A stretch of DNA of 64,000 bases, taken from positions 11,470,001 to 11,534,000 of the forward strand of contig NW_025408667.1 of NCBI RefSeq assembly GCF_020360975.1, in the 5' to 3' direction. The notes under the pieces were generated by a model. It worked only from the letters and a program-made list of their open reading frames with translations. It searched no databases and was not told the origin of the DNA. The position numbers and the translations under genes were made by a program. Below are positions 11,708 to 23,100 of this stretch, in pieces. Source of the stretch: Hirsutella rhossiliensis (taxonomy: Eukaryota; Ascomycota; Sordariomycetes; Hypocreales; Ophiocordycipitaceae). The stretch's first letter is position 1. The number at the start of each line of letters is the position of its first letter.

Positions 11708-12329
11708 GTTAATAGACCTACCCCTTATACTACGCGTTAGCGCTATTAGTAACCGCGTATTTTCGTGACCGACTAAGGGGCATATAGGCTTCCTTTACCT
11801 ACTAAATAGGGGCTAGCGTCCGGAAGGGTAGCTATAACGGCGAGAGATAAGATAGTCCGAGGTTAGGTTAGGGATAGAACTTATAGCTAGACGGATAATA
11901 ATACCTAGATATAATAGCTTAATTTAAGTTAAAGAAGGCGTATTACGTAACGATAAAGATACGTATACTTAGTAGTAGTAGTAGCGGCGGCGGTATTTCT
12001 AAAAGAAAGGGGCGTAGAGTTAATAGACCTGCTCCTTATACTACGCGTTAGCGCTATTAGCAACCGCGCATTTTCGTGACCGACTAAGGGGCATATAGGC
12101 TTCCTTTACCTACTAAATAGGGGCTAGCTTCCGGAGGGGCAGCCGTAACAGCGAGAGATAAGATAGTCCGAGGTTAGGTTAGGGATAGAATATATAGCTA
12201 GACGGATAATAACACCTAGATATAATAGCTTAATTTAAGTTAAAGAAGGCGTATTACGTAACGATAAAGACACATATACTTAGTAGTAGTAGTAGCGGCG
12301 GCGGTATTTCTAGAAGAAAGGGGCGTAGA
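11708..12329. repeat. Two tandem copies of a 311-bp unit
   Basis: The unit starting gttaatagacct at 11708 recurs at 12019 and ends with ggggcgtaga at 12018 and 12329. Both copies are exactly 311 bp and differ only by scattered transitions. Each ends in a short run of agt and cgg trinucleotides. No coding sense is evident. Confidence 0.92.
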
Positions 12330-12660
12330 CGCGTCTAGCGGTAGAGGGCGAAGCAAAGAGGTCTATATAGAGGTCGGTGGTAGACTAGCGGTATAGGCGG
12401 GATAAAGACGGCGTGTATAAGGAAGGCGGGCGGAGGCGGAGGGCAGGGTGCGGCAGCAAGCAATAGCCGAGCGTGTTATAGAAGGAGAGAGAAGTTAAGA
12501 GTATATATCGACGAGCGAGGGTAGGTATTAAGATATTTATATTCCTGCTATATTAAGCGTTATAACTAGGATCACGGGGTAGGGGCGGGGTTAGGGCGGC
12601 GGCGGCGCGATACCCGATTAGGGAGGGGCTATTTCCGGAGGCGGAAGCAGCGTATTAGAG
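12330..12660. other. GC-richer unassigned segment
   Basis: This stretch is G-rich on the plus strand and less depleted in CA/TG than its neighbours. No gene or repeat partner was recognised. Confidence 0.4.
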
Positions 12661-12720
12661 ATTACTTTTACCTTTATATATTTTATATATACTTCTTATA
12701 TCTCTCTTTACGAGAATTAT
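12661..12720. repeat. Truncated LTR end related to Copia-2
   Basis: These 60 bases are nearly the reverse complement of the first 65 bases of the Copia-2 LTR at 13889 (shared cores: tatctctctttacgag and tatacttcttatatc). Only this end of the LTR is present, joined to the Copia-1 RNase H remnant. It marks either an end-truncated insertion or a recombination junction. Confidence 0.75.
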
Positions 12721-13534
12721 ACTAGAGCTTTATAGTCCCTTTAATATTAATACTAAGCTCTTTAATTAGCTAACTAAATACTACTTATTCTTTAGCTATT
12801 TATAAAAGTACTAATAATTTAGCTTTTATAAAGGATATTATTATAGTAGCTTACTTAATAGCTTTTTAGTTAATTAGCTTACTAAGGAATAAGAATATAT
12901 ATCCCTATAAAGACTTTTTAGTTTCTAGGTTATTAGCGTATAAGGAGTTAGATATATATATTATTTACTTTATTAGGCTTATTACTATAAAGTAAATATA
13001 GCGGTCTCTTATATAATAAAGGTAAGTTAGGCACTTATATACTTTATACCTATAGCATAGCCTAGGGTTATAATTATATTAAGCTAGCTTTCTAGCTATA
13101 AATATAATATCTAGCTTAGTATAAATTACTAGATAAATAAGCAACCTAATTAAAGAGATATACTTATATATCTCTTCCTTTAAGGCTTACCTCTTATAAG
13201 GGATAAGCTGTTTTATTATTAATAGGATCTTAAGCTTATAAAGGATATTATTATTAAGGAGATAATATTTCTTCGCGGTCTTAGAGATATAAGAAGCTTA
13301 TAAGAGCTATATCTTCTTAAGAGCCCTATCCTTAATAATCTTAATACTAAGGAACTAGCATAGCTCTCCTATATATATAACGGTATATTTCTTTATAATA
13401 GCCTTATATAGCTCTTCTTAATCTTACTTCTATCCCTTAGGATATATTATAACGATATTATTAATAAAGAAGAAAATAATAACGCCCTTATAGACTAGTA
13501 TATAAGCGTCTTCTTCTAGCTACTAAGCTCCTAG
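12721..13534 (-). pseudogene. Copia-1 reverse transcriptase C-half and RNase H, RIPed
   Basis: On the minus strand the Ty1/copia order is readable from right to left. The RT catalytic site near 13440-13480 reads FFFINNIVI, which is what FFFVDDIVI-type sequence becomes after TG to TA changes. The block YIGELCWFLSIKI follows near 13360, and then RNase H segments ending near 12750. The frame breaks at the LTR fragment at 12720. The upstream part of the same RT lies at 25813-27123, beyond the Gypsy-1 insertion. Both catalytic aspartates are lost. Confidence 0.85.
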
Positions 13535-13732
13535 TATTATAAGGTAAGTAGAGGGTTATACTATAAGTACCTTCCGTTATATTATAATAATAAGCTATAT
13601 AGGATCTAACTATACGCTATACCTACCGCTACTAAATACACGTTTATATATACGGCCTACCTTACCTTATAACGCTATCGGCTAAGGTCTAGGCTAATAC
13701 CTAGACCTATACTAAGGGTAAATACCCTTATA
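13535..13732 (-). repeat. Gypsy-1 3' LTR
   Basis: It begins tattataagg and ends acccttata, the RIPed form of an LTR with inverted ends. It matches 25615-25812 over its full 198 bp with transitions only. Confidence 0.9.
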
Positions 13733-13888
13733 TAAGGTCCCCGCCCCTCTCTCTATAGGCGGTCCCTTATAACGTTAATCCTATACCTTAGCGCGCGGCT
13801 AAGAGGTAAATAACCTACTAGCGCGCCCCTATTACTCTTTCCTCTTAACTATACTATTATTATTAGTATTAGTAGTAGTAGCCGTAAC

Positions 13889-14371
13889 TATAACTCTCGT
13901 AAAGAGAGATATAAGAAGTATATAAAAATATATAAAGGTAAAATTAAAAGTAAGGGGTCGGATAAGCAGGGCAGAGATATTTAAATCTTACGGGGGCAGT
14001 AATTATAGTAAGGGAGTAATTATTATATTGCCTTAATTCTCCTTCTTTCCTCTATCTAATGCCCCTCTTTATACCTATCTAGCATCTTAATTAATAAAGA
14101 AGATCCTACTTAAAGAAGCTACTAATATCCTTTTTACTACCGAGCTTTTTTACTAGGTTTTCCCCTCTTTTTTAGCCGTTGCTAGTATATCTATCTTATC
14201 TTTTGCTACCTCTATAGGAAGCTATCGCTACTTCTGCTTCCCCTCTTTTCCCTACCCTCCGCTCTATACCTCCTTTTAGCTCCTTCTTTAATACCGGTTT
14301 TTTAGCTTCCTAGGTCCCTTATACTAAGGGATATCTCCGAGAACTACGAAATTAAGCTACGCTTCGCGATA
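13889..14371 (-). repeat. Copia-2 3' LTR
   Basis: Starts tataactctcg and ends cgcgata; the partner is 18406-18888, same length, differing by transitions only. Confidence 0.92.
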
Positions 14372-14829
14372 CACCCCCTTAGCTATAGCCTGCCCTTATA
14401 GAAAGGGTAAAGCTAAATACCTAGGCCGGTAAGCGTATAGAGGAGGTCTTAGTCTATACTTATCCCTTACTCGAGAAATCCGGGTTTTAGCCCCGGGCTC
14501 TTTTAGACCTACTTTAGGAAAAAGGGGCCTTAAGGAGGATATTAAGTCCTATAAGAAAGGGGGGCTTCTCTAAGGATAAATCCCTTAAAAGGGGCCTTTA
14601 AAAAGAATAAGTCCTAATTAAGCTAGGGGCCCTCCTCTAGGATAAGTCCTAATTCCTCTCTTTAGCTATAGACGTCTCCTTCCTCCTACGTGCTATTAGC
14701 TCCTCTCGTAGACTCTTAAGGCGGGCTTCTAAGGACAGCTTCTCTCGAACGTCTTCTAGCCTAATTTACTATAAAAAGATAGCTAGCTTCTACTTTAGTA
14801 GGGGCTTCCTAAGACCGTCGGCTTTTATC

Positions 14830-16700
14830 GTTGCCGTTAGAACCTAACGGATAGAAATAAGTCCCCTTTAGACCTCTTAGCGTAACTAATACTAGTAGAT
14901 ATCGATATACCGTAGCTAGGTCGATAGCTTACTATTTTCTATAAGAATTTATATAGTTTACGTATTATCGTATTTTATAGATAATAGGGTCGGAATTTAT
15001 AGTTATAGAGATATAAGTAGCCGGCTAAGGAAAATCGCTTCTTTTAACGCTTCTAAAAGAGCTAGTAGCTCTACCTCTATGCTTAAAGTTATAACGGTAG
15101 CTTACTTCGAAGCTCTCTAAGTAATAGTTCCTCTAAAAAGGGATATAATATACCCCTATAAGCTTTTTCTATCTAATAAATTATCCGTAAAAGACGAATC
15201 GCTCGAATAGAGGAAGATTTCGGTAGCTAGTTTCCTTCCCTACCCTCCTAGGCGTAGACTATATAATCTCGTTAAATAAAGATAAAAGATTACTTAGTCT
15301 ACTACTTCTTAGTGCCTAGGGCTAGGATTCTAGTTATGCCTAGCTAGCTAGGAGACCGTAAAAGAGATATCCGGTTTAGTAGAAATAGCTGAAAAAAGCA
15401 GGGAGCCTACCTTCTATTAGTATAGGTGTTTCTCTTACTCCCTAGCTTAAAAGGATAGATTAGGTAAAAGCTCTTCGATCGAAATAAGGGAGAGGTTAGT
15501 CTTCTTTTATATTAGGCCCTATACCTTCCTTTACTACTCGAAGTAGGGATAAAAAGGCAGCGAGGTAATCCTTTAAGAGAGGTGCCTTTCCTACCCCCTT
15601 AGGGGTTAAGACGGGAAGACTAATAGAGAAAGCTGCTTTTAGATCTTCTTTAAAGTCGGCGTTATCCTCGACTACTTTAACGTTAGTTTAGCCGTAGGCA
15701 CGAAGGTAGGCTAGCAAGGCCCTCTTCTTTATAACGAGCTCGAAAGGAGATTTCTAGTCTATTCCTTAGGTCTTAAAAAGGGTCTCTAGGTCCCTATAGT
15801 CCCTTAGGCCCCTAGGGTCCCTTAGGGTCCGGTTCCGAAGGTAATAGGTAGTCTTAACGACTTCCCTTTAAAGGTCGTATAGAAGCCTTATAGTAAGTCT
15901 TATCGTACGGGCCCTTTCTATTATAGCACCCCCTAATCTTTCTGCCCCTCCGTTCTAGGCCTAGGTATTTAATGCTAACGGGAGGGGTAAAATACCCCTT
16001 TTTCGAAGCTAATTTAAGATATCCTTTATAAATAGCTCTCCGTTAGACCGTATCTTCTTTACCTCGTAGCCGAAGTAGGATTTTATTTAGTTAACGAAGT
16101 CTTAGAGGGCAGACTAGTTATACTTACTTAGGTAGGTCCGTAAGAAATAAGGGAAAACTATCCCTAAAAAAGCGTCTATAAAAAACATTACCCTAACGAA
16201 GCTTTCCTAGTCCCTAGAAACGTCGGTCTAGTTAACCTATATTTCCTTATACGGCTGGTCCGGCCGTAAAGGGGTTCGTCTAGAAATTCGTCTCCTAGTC
16301 TTTCCTTAGCTATAGTATTCGCATTCGACGGTCTTTAGGCCCCTTATTCGTACGCCCTATTATTAGCCTAGCTTATATAAAGCTAGGGGGCCTAGGTAAC
16401 TAAGTCGTGCGTGCTAAAGAAGACCGTCTCCTTAGGCTGCTAGAAGAGGGTCCTTAGACCCTACCCTCTTAGTAGGGAAAGCTAACTTCTCGAGAGATTC
16501 CTTCCTAAGGATAGGTCGGAATTCGAGAATAAATTAACTAAATTTCTCCTCGATAAGTCTAATAGTCTAATTCTTCTAGACTAGCCTCGTAGGCTTAGAC
16601 GTTATATCCTAGAAGATTCCTTCCTCTCGAAGAAGGCGGAAGGAAATTAGGCTCGTTAAAAATCGAGGGCAAAAAGCTACCCTTTTTCGTCGAAGAATTC
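14830..16700 (-). pseudogene. Copia-2 integrase and RNase H, RIPed; RT not found
   Basis: On the minus strand the integrase core is clear. The first aspartate lies in FFIDAF near 16170, the second region reads RSNGELF (formerly RSDGELF) near 16040, and the glutamate lies in NGGAER near 15945. Upstream is a GAG-pre-integrase-like stretch (GKTRRRISRR near 16300). RNase H follows at 15300-14830, with a block formerly reading SDSSFADN and TTEAELLALLEA. Between integrase and RNase H only about 500 bases remain, although a copia RT needs about 750, and no YVDD-like site is seen. This copy was therefore probably internally deleted and mobilised by relatives before RIP, unless the RT is too mutated to read. 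Confidence 0.78.
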
Positions 16701-18405
16701 GTATAGTCCCGTTAGGTAATTTCATCCTAAAATTCACCCTTCCGTACCCCTCTATCCGTATAGTTAATTCCCTAGTAATAAAGTATTCCCCCCGTGCCTT
16801 TTTAAAGGACCGGAATTATAAGAGTATATTATAGATATCGAGGGAAGTACCGGAATCGAGGATAGCTGATTTTCGTAGGGGATAGTCGGAGGGTCCTAAT
16901 AGGTAGTCTTACTAATCCGTAGGAAAGACAAATACCGGATTTACTATACTAACGATTCTTCCTTAAATTTACGGCTCGAATATAAGTAGCGGCGTTATTA
17001 GTTACTATTTCTTAGCAACCTAAATTTCGTCTATCTTCTTCTATAACGAGGGGTCCTCCTTAAGAGACTATTATACTATTTCTTATAGCCTCTTTAAAGG
17101 GTTAACTCCTTTAGGTCGGTTTTCCTCGAAGACCTACTAGTATTATAATAACCGATAGCCTAGGGATTTATAGGCTAAGCAGCTGTTTCGTTTAGTCTTT
17201 CGTTTCTTCGAGGAATCCTCGTCCCGATCTAGAAGGTCTGCTTAAAAACCCCCCCTTTTTACCCCTTATTACTAATTTTAATAAAGAGGTTCGATTTCGA
17301 CTAGTTCCTTAATTTTTCGACTAATAGACTAAAAGGTCTATTAGGGGACTAATCGGGCCGGTTTAACTAATAGGACCGGGCCCGGAGTAGTAGGCGGAGC
17401 CGGGGCCGGGACTAGTGCAGCCGTTAACGACGGTGTTAAGGCTCTCGAGGGAGGAGGAGCTAGAGGGGCAGCAGCCGCAGCAGCAGCAGCAGCGGGGGCT
17501 GCAGTAATAGGGGCTATAGCAGCTATAGGGGTAGCAGGTCGAACCGTCTAGGTCGAGTGCTAGCTACGAAGGAATAAGACTGCTTACTACTATACTCTAG
17601 CAGCTTCTTCGTCTAGTTCCCGGCTAGCTTTTTAAAAGATAGTCGAGTAACCGTTACTAATAGGCTTTATTAGTAGAGATATATCCTATAGCTACTAGCC
17701 GGAAAGAGCTTCTATTAGGAAGTATTAGTTAGCTTCCTCGAGGATTTCTTCCTACTTAGCTAGCTACGAAGAGGCTAGTAGGTTCCTAGTAGAAAAGGCT
17801 CCTAGGTATACCGTATAGGTCTTCCTAATACGGTTAGTTATATAGCTCCTCGAGGGAGCTATTAAGGTCTCGAGCTTTAAAAGCTACTACCTAGGAGTCT
17901 CTTCTTCTTAAAGAGAGATTAGCTTTACGGCACTAACGGATTCCGTTATTACTATATAAGTAGTAGTTAGGAGCTTCGTCTTATAAAGGTATTCCTTATA
18001 GTAACTCTCGTAGTTACCTAAGGTAGTAGAAAAAGCTCTTTGCTATACGGAGGTTAGCTCGAAGAAGAGGGATGCTCCCTCTATAAATTCCGTTACCCTA
18101 GGACGAAGAGGGGGCTTAAGAGGGTCCTACTTATTAAAGAAGACTAAATTATAGATAGTTCTATTTATACGAGCCTATAGCTCCTTTACCTACTTATCTT
18201 AATCTTAGGGCTCTATAAGAATCGTCCTCTAGACCGTAGGGGCGGTAGAGGAATCGTATTTTAATATTATTATAGGAAAGGGGGTAGAAAAGTTAGTTAA
18301 AAATCAGCTTTTCTAGTAAGAGGGGTAAAAGGAAGCTATAAGGGATATAAGAAAGGTGCCTTTTATAGTAGCCGGAAGGTATAGGAATACTATTCCTCCC
18401 GGGCT

Positions 18406-18888
18406 TATAACTCTTATAAAGAGAGATATAAGAAGTATATAAAAATATATAAAGGTGAAATTAAAAGTAAGGGGTCGGATAGGTAGGGCAGAGATATTTA
18501 AATCTTATAGGGGCAGTAATTACGGTAAGGGAGTAATTATTATATTACCTTAATTCTCTTTCTTTCCTCTATCTAACGCCCCTCTTTATACCTATCTAGT
18601 ATCTTAATTAATAAAGAAGATCCTACTTAAAGAAGCTACTAATATCCTTTTAACTACTAAGCTTTTTTACTAGTTTTTCCCTTCTTTTTTAGCCGTTGCT
18701 AGTATATCTATCTTATCTTTTGCTACCTCTATAAAAAGCTATCGCTACTTTTACTTCCCCCTTTTTCCCTACCCTCCTCTCTATACCTCCTTTTAGCTCC
18801 TTCTTTAATATCGGTTTTTTAGCTTCCTAGGTCCCTTATACTAAGGGATATCTCCGAGAACTATAAAATTAAGCTACGCTTCGCGATA
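18406..18888 (-). repeat. Copia-2 5' LTR
   Basis: The partner of 13889-14371. Just left of it (about 18371-18405) lies the probable primer-binding region with cccgggcttat. Confidence 0.92.
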
Positions 18889-18977
18889 ATAACTATAAGT
18901 CTCCTAGCGCCTAGCCGTGCGCTGCCGCCTATATACGAGCTAACCTATACCCTTACTAGTTATTTAAATAATTTAAT

Positions 18978-19928
18978 ATATCCTCCCCCGCCTTATCTTA
19001 CTTCTCCGCTAAGATCGATAACTTTATCGATCGCGCCCTTACCTCGCTTACTACCCTACCTACTGCCCCCGCCGCCCTAGTCGCGCCTACTACCGCTCTA
19101 CGCTACCCGCTACCCGGCTTCTTAGCTATTAACTTTACTACTTACGCCGCCGCCGCCCTTACTATACTCTCCGCTACCGGCCGCCGCGATAATAATAACG
19201 ATAATAATAACGACGATAATAATAAGCGTGGGTCCTTACTACCCTCCTCTATAAGCCCCTCCGCCCTTATTCTCGTAAGTATTACTAACTCCTTATACTA
19301 GTATAAGCGCGCTATAGCCTAGGGCGCTACCTAAGGTTCCTCCTACGTATAGTATACCTCGTAGTCCCTCCCTTACGCTAACTAGGCCGGCCGCCCTTAG
19401 GGCAGCTACTTCCTATACGCCTAGGCTAGCCGCGCCTATAAGGTTACGCCGCCCGTTCTTACTTATACTACCGCGGCTTAGAGCGCTATAGAGCCGGGTA
19501 GGGACTAAAATAAGGCTAAGCGCGCTTTAACCGCTACCGCCGCCGCCTATTATAATTTACGATTCCTCGAGCGCGCCGCCCTTATACCTAAGTACGTAAG
19601 CTCCTTTTCCTATACTCCCTACGGCGCTAACTCCCTCTCTCTTAGGGGCACCGTCGCCGCCGCTATAGCCGCCCCCGCTACCTTTGCCGCCGCCGCCTCT
19701 ACTACTACCGGTACCGCCGCCGCCGCCGCCGCTATCCTTAACGCCGCCGCTATCGCCGCTTAGCTAAGTAGCCTAGAGGGCTAGATCCGCGCCCTTAAGG
19801 CCGGGGCCGCGCCTTATATTAAAGAGGAGGACGAGGAGGAGGACGAGGAGGAGGATAAGGATAACTATTTAGTAGTTAAGACCCCGCTAAAGAAAAAGGC
19901 CCGCTAGGCCTAGTCTATACGCCCTTAA
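18978..19928 (+). pseudogene. RIPed accessory ORF antisense to Gypsy-1 pol
   Basis: A single plus-strand frame runs 317 codons from ATA (probably former ATG) at 18978 to TAA at 19926. It is open for 107 codons at the start and for 84 codons from 19509 to 19760; in all, 14 TAG/TAA codons interrupt it. Its translation is low-complexity but gene-like: an Asn-rich run at codons 71-85 (DNNNDNNNDDNNK), alanine-rich tracts around codons 225-260, an acidic run at codons 282-295 (KEEDEEEDEEEDKD) and a basic PLKKKAR at 303-309 that resembles a nuclear localisation signal. It lies between the pol C-terminus (about 20105) and the 3' LTR, facing the opposite way to gag-pol. The missing ATG and the stops follow from TG and CA loss. 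The product is not recognised. Confidence 0.6.
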
Positions 19929-20104
19929 GCGCGCCCGTAAGGGCTAATACGATTTATTTATACTACCGCCGACCTAAGTACGCCCTACTTATTATCTATA
20001 GTTATAGTATCCGTAATATATACCTATAGCTTATACTAGCGTAGCGACCGCCGCGGGCTTAGTGCCCCGCTACTTTCTTAAGGGCGGGGCATAGTCTCCC
20101 TTAT

Positions 20105-23100
20105 ATCTTAGGGTACTAGCCGCTTTACTACTAAGGGGGGTAGCTTCTCTTACTAAGCCGTCGTTCTCCTTTACTAGCTTATAAAGGGCCTTAAACTTAT
20201 TTAGAGCTACCGCGCCCTCGAACTTAGAAGCTAGCTCCTACGTTAAGTCTTAGTAGCCGCGCTACTTAATAAGGACTTCGCGCCTCCTACTATAGCCTAT
20301 ATTCTTTTAATAGGCTACCTATAACTCTTTTACTAAGAACGCCTCCTCCCCTTTAACGAGAATAGTAGCTAGTTAGGGATCCGCTATCTCTTAGCTTAGT
20401 AAAGGGTTTATAGTAGCGCGATAAAGGAGGTTAACGTTAATTATACTATAGATACTAAAGGGTAGCCCCTCTAGCTCTATAGTCTATAGACTTAGTACCC
20501 TCTTTACTATATACTTAGCGTATAGCTAGTTAAGCTTCTTTTTTAGCCTCGTCGACCTATAGTTACGGAGGTCTAGCTAGACCTTATCCCTTACTACGAA
20601 CCTATTTATAGGATCCCTCGACTTATTAGCCTACCGCTCTTAGTCTTAGGCGGTAAACGCTATTAAGGATTAGTAGAACTCTATAACTTATTATAGCTTT
20701 TATATAAAGGCAGACGCCCTACCCTCTAGGGAGCTAGCTAGGTAGCGCTCTACGCTTATATCTATAGTAATAAGCTATGCTAACGGTAGTTTAAACCTAT
20801 ATAGCGCGAGGAAGGGGGATATATTAATAGAGGAGTTCGACCTACTATTAAGCGCTATCTAAGCTATTAGAAGCTACTTATCTTAGTCCGCTTAGTTATA
20901 AGCTATTACCCCTTAAAGGTAAGCTTATACTTCTTAGTTAAGGCGTTCGGGCCCCCTATTAGTTTATAGGTAGTAGGCCGTACTTAGTAACTAAGTAACT
21001 TAGAGTAGCTTATAGAGGTACTATTAAAAGCGGCCGGTTTAATTATCGCGAAGACTATTACGCTACGTAGGCAAAAGTAGAACGCGCGCTCCGATAGGTG
21101 CGCTATAAATAATATATATTTAATAACCGCGTCTTCCGATATACCCCCTTAGGGATCGCGGCTCCGCCGGGAGCCCTAGACCTTATAAAGTAAGACGCGG
21201 GAGTCGAATACTAAGCGCCACGCTAATAACCTAAGGAAATTTAAGAGAGGTAGTCGTCTATAGGGGATTAAACCCCGTATCGCGTATAGTTACCGGAAGT
21301 TATAGGGGTAGTATACTATCCCCTCCCGGGCTTATAACTATCGCGAAGACTATTACGCTACGTAGGTAAAAGTAGAACGCGCGCTCCGATAGGTGCGCTA
21401 TAAATAATATATATCTAATAACCGCGTCTTTTAATATTAATTAGTGCCCTTATTACTAGTAATCGAGGCTAGCTATTAATAGAAGCGGGCGTAGTACTAA
21501 AGGAAGCGCTTAGCGTAGGCCTCCGCTTCTATAGATAGTATCGGCTTTAGTTCTACCTCCTTACTTAAACGGTCTTTAATTACCTAGAGATTATAGTTGC
21601 TACTTACTATAAGGGGGAGGTCCGTAATAAAGTCTATCTATATATATATATAAAACTAGTTAAGGACCGGTAGTAACTTTAATAGCCCCCTCTTAAGCGC
21701 TTACTAGATCTTTAAGTAGCTATAGATATTATAGTTATAAAGGAAATAGCGGACGTATAGTACTATAAGTAGCTAGTAAAAGTCCTAGCTAATCGCTACT
21801 AGCGTGCCCTCGCGGCTAAGATAGCCGATTATGCTTAAGTCGTAGATTATTTATATAATCCGCCCTCTTAACCTATCCTACTCCTTAACTTTTAAGGGGG
21901 CCGCCCTAGCTATAGCCTTTATTATCGCCGGCGCGCCTAGGACCTATAGCCTACCTTTATAGCGAAGGTAGCTATAGGGGTCGATATAGTAGTCTCCTAC
22001 TTAGACTTTTAACCTAAGGCCGCGGTTAAGGGAGCGTGCCCCTACCTCTATAGCGCGGCGTACGCTTATATATATACTATCCTATACTACTAGCTAGTCC
22101 TATAAGCGTTAGAGCTCCTTATCTTAGAAGATACGCCGAGGGACGTTAGGCGTACCCTTAGGGGGGGCCGGGACCCCGGCCGCTCTTAGGGGGTTACCCT
22201 TTACCCTTAATAGAGTAGCGCCGAGGTAAGTCTAGAGCGCCTTATCTAGGATTATCTATATATCTTATATATTAAGGTCTATAAAGGTAAGTCGATCTTA
22301 CTCTCTTTATAAGAAGGCGTTTAGGACTATAGCCTCCTTACTTAGTCTATACTTAATATAGAACTAAAAGCGCGAGAGATACTCCGCTTAGCGCGCCTAC
22401 CGCTCTAAGAGATACTATTAAGTTATAAAGTATTTAAGGTTCTTATAGTCTATAAGGATCTTAAAGCTCTTATAGCTATAGAGCTCCGCTTACTACTACT
22501 TAAGGTAGCTAATAATCGCTAATATCTCCTTATCGTAGATTAAGTAGTTCCTCTTTACTATAGTAAGCTTATATAAGTAGAACGCTATAGGCCTCCTCTA
22601 CCCTTTTACTTCTTAAGATAGGGTTCCCTTAAGTATATAGCCGCTATAGTCCGCTTCTATAGTTAAGGGATTATCGAAGTCTTACTATAGTAGTACTAAG
22701 GCCTATAAGAATAAGTCTTTAAGGGCTTAGAACGCCTCTACCTATATAGGTCCCTAAGAGAAGGGGGCCCTATCCCTTATTAGCTCGTTAAGCGGTAGTA
22801 CGATCCGCGAGAACCCCTTAATAAAGACTTAGTAGTAGTTAGCGAAGCTAAGGAAGCTCCGTACGCCTCGTTACGATATTAAGGTCGCCTAGTCGCGGAT
22901 AGCTTAGATCTTAGCTAGGTCTATTTATACGCCTACGCCCGCGATAATAATAAAGCTAAGGTATTTAACGCGCTTAACGCTAAATTCGTATTTATCTAGG
23001 TCTAGATATAAGCCGTGCTCCGCTAAGCGGTTTAGTACCTTTTATACCTTTTATATATAGTCTTTATAGCTCCCGCTTAAATAAATAAGAATATTATCTA

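Larger units (their letters stand above)
13889..18888 (-). mobile_element. Copia-2: RIPed Ty1/copia nested in Gypsy-1
   Basis: Two LTRs of exactly 483 bp (13889-14371 and 18406-18888) enclose about 4.0 kb. The flanking pentamers are GTAAC on the left and ATAAC on the right, a likely target duplication with one mismatch. The coding sense is minus. Integrase is readable at about 15780-16700 and RNase H at 14830-15300, but the 0.5 kb between them is too short for a reverse transcriptase and none could be read. The gag side (16.7-18.4 kb) is RIPed and was not resolved. Equal LTR lengths mean that only point changes separate them. Confidence 0.88.

Noticed and set aside
21141..21338. tRNA-like gene in the insert
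   Set aside because: Short stems can be drawn, but no cloverleaf with the conserved loop bases could be built.
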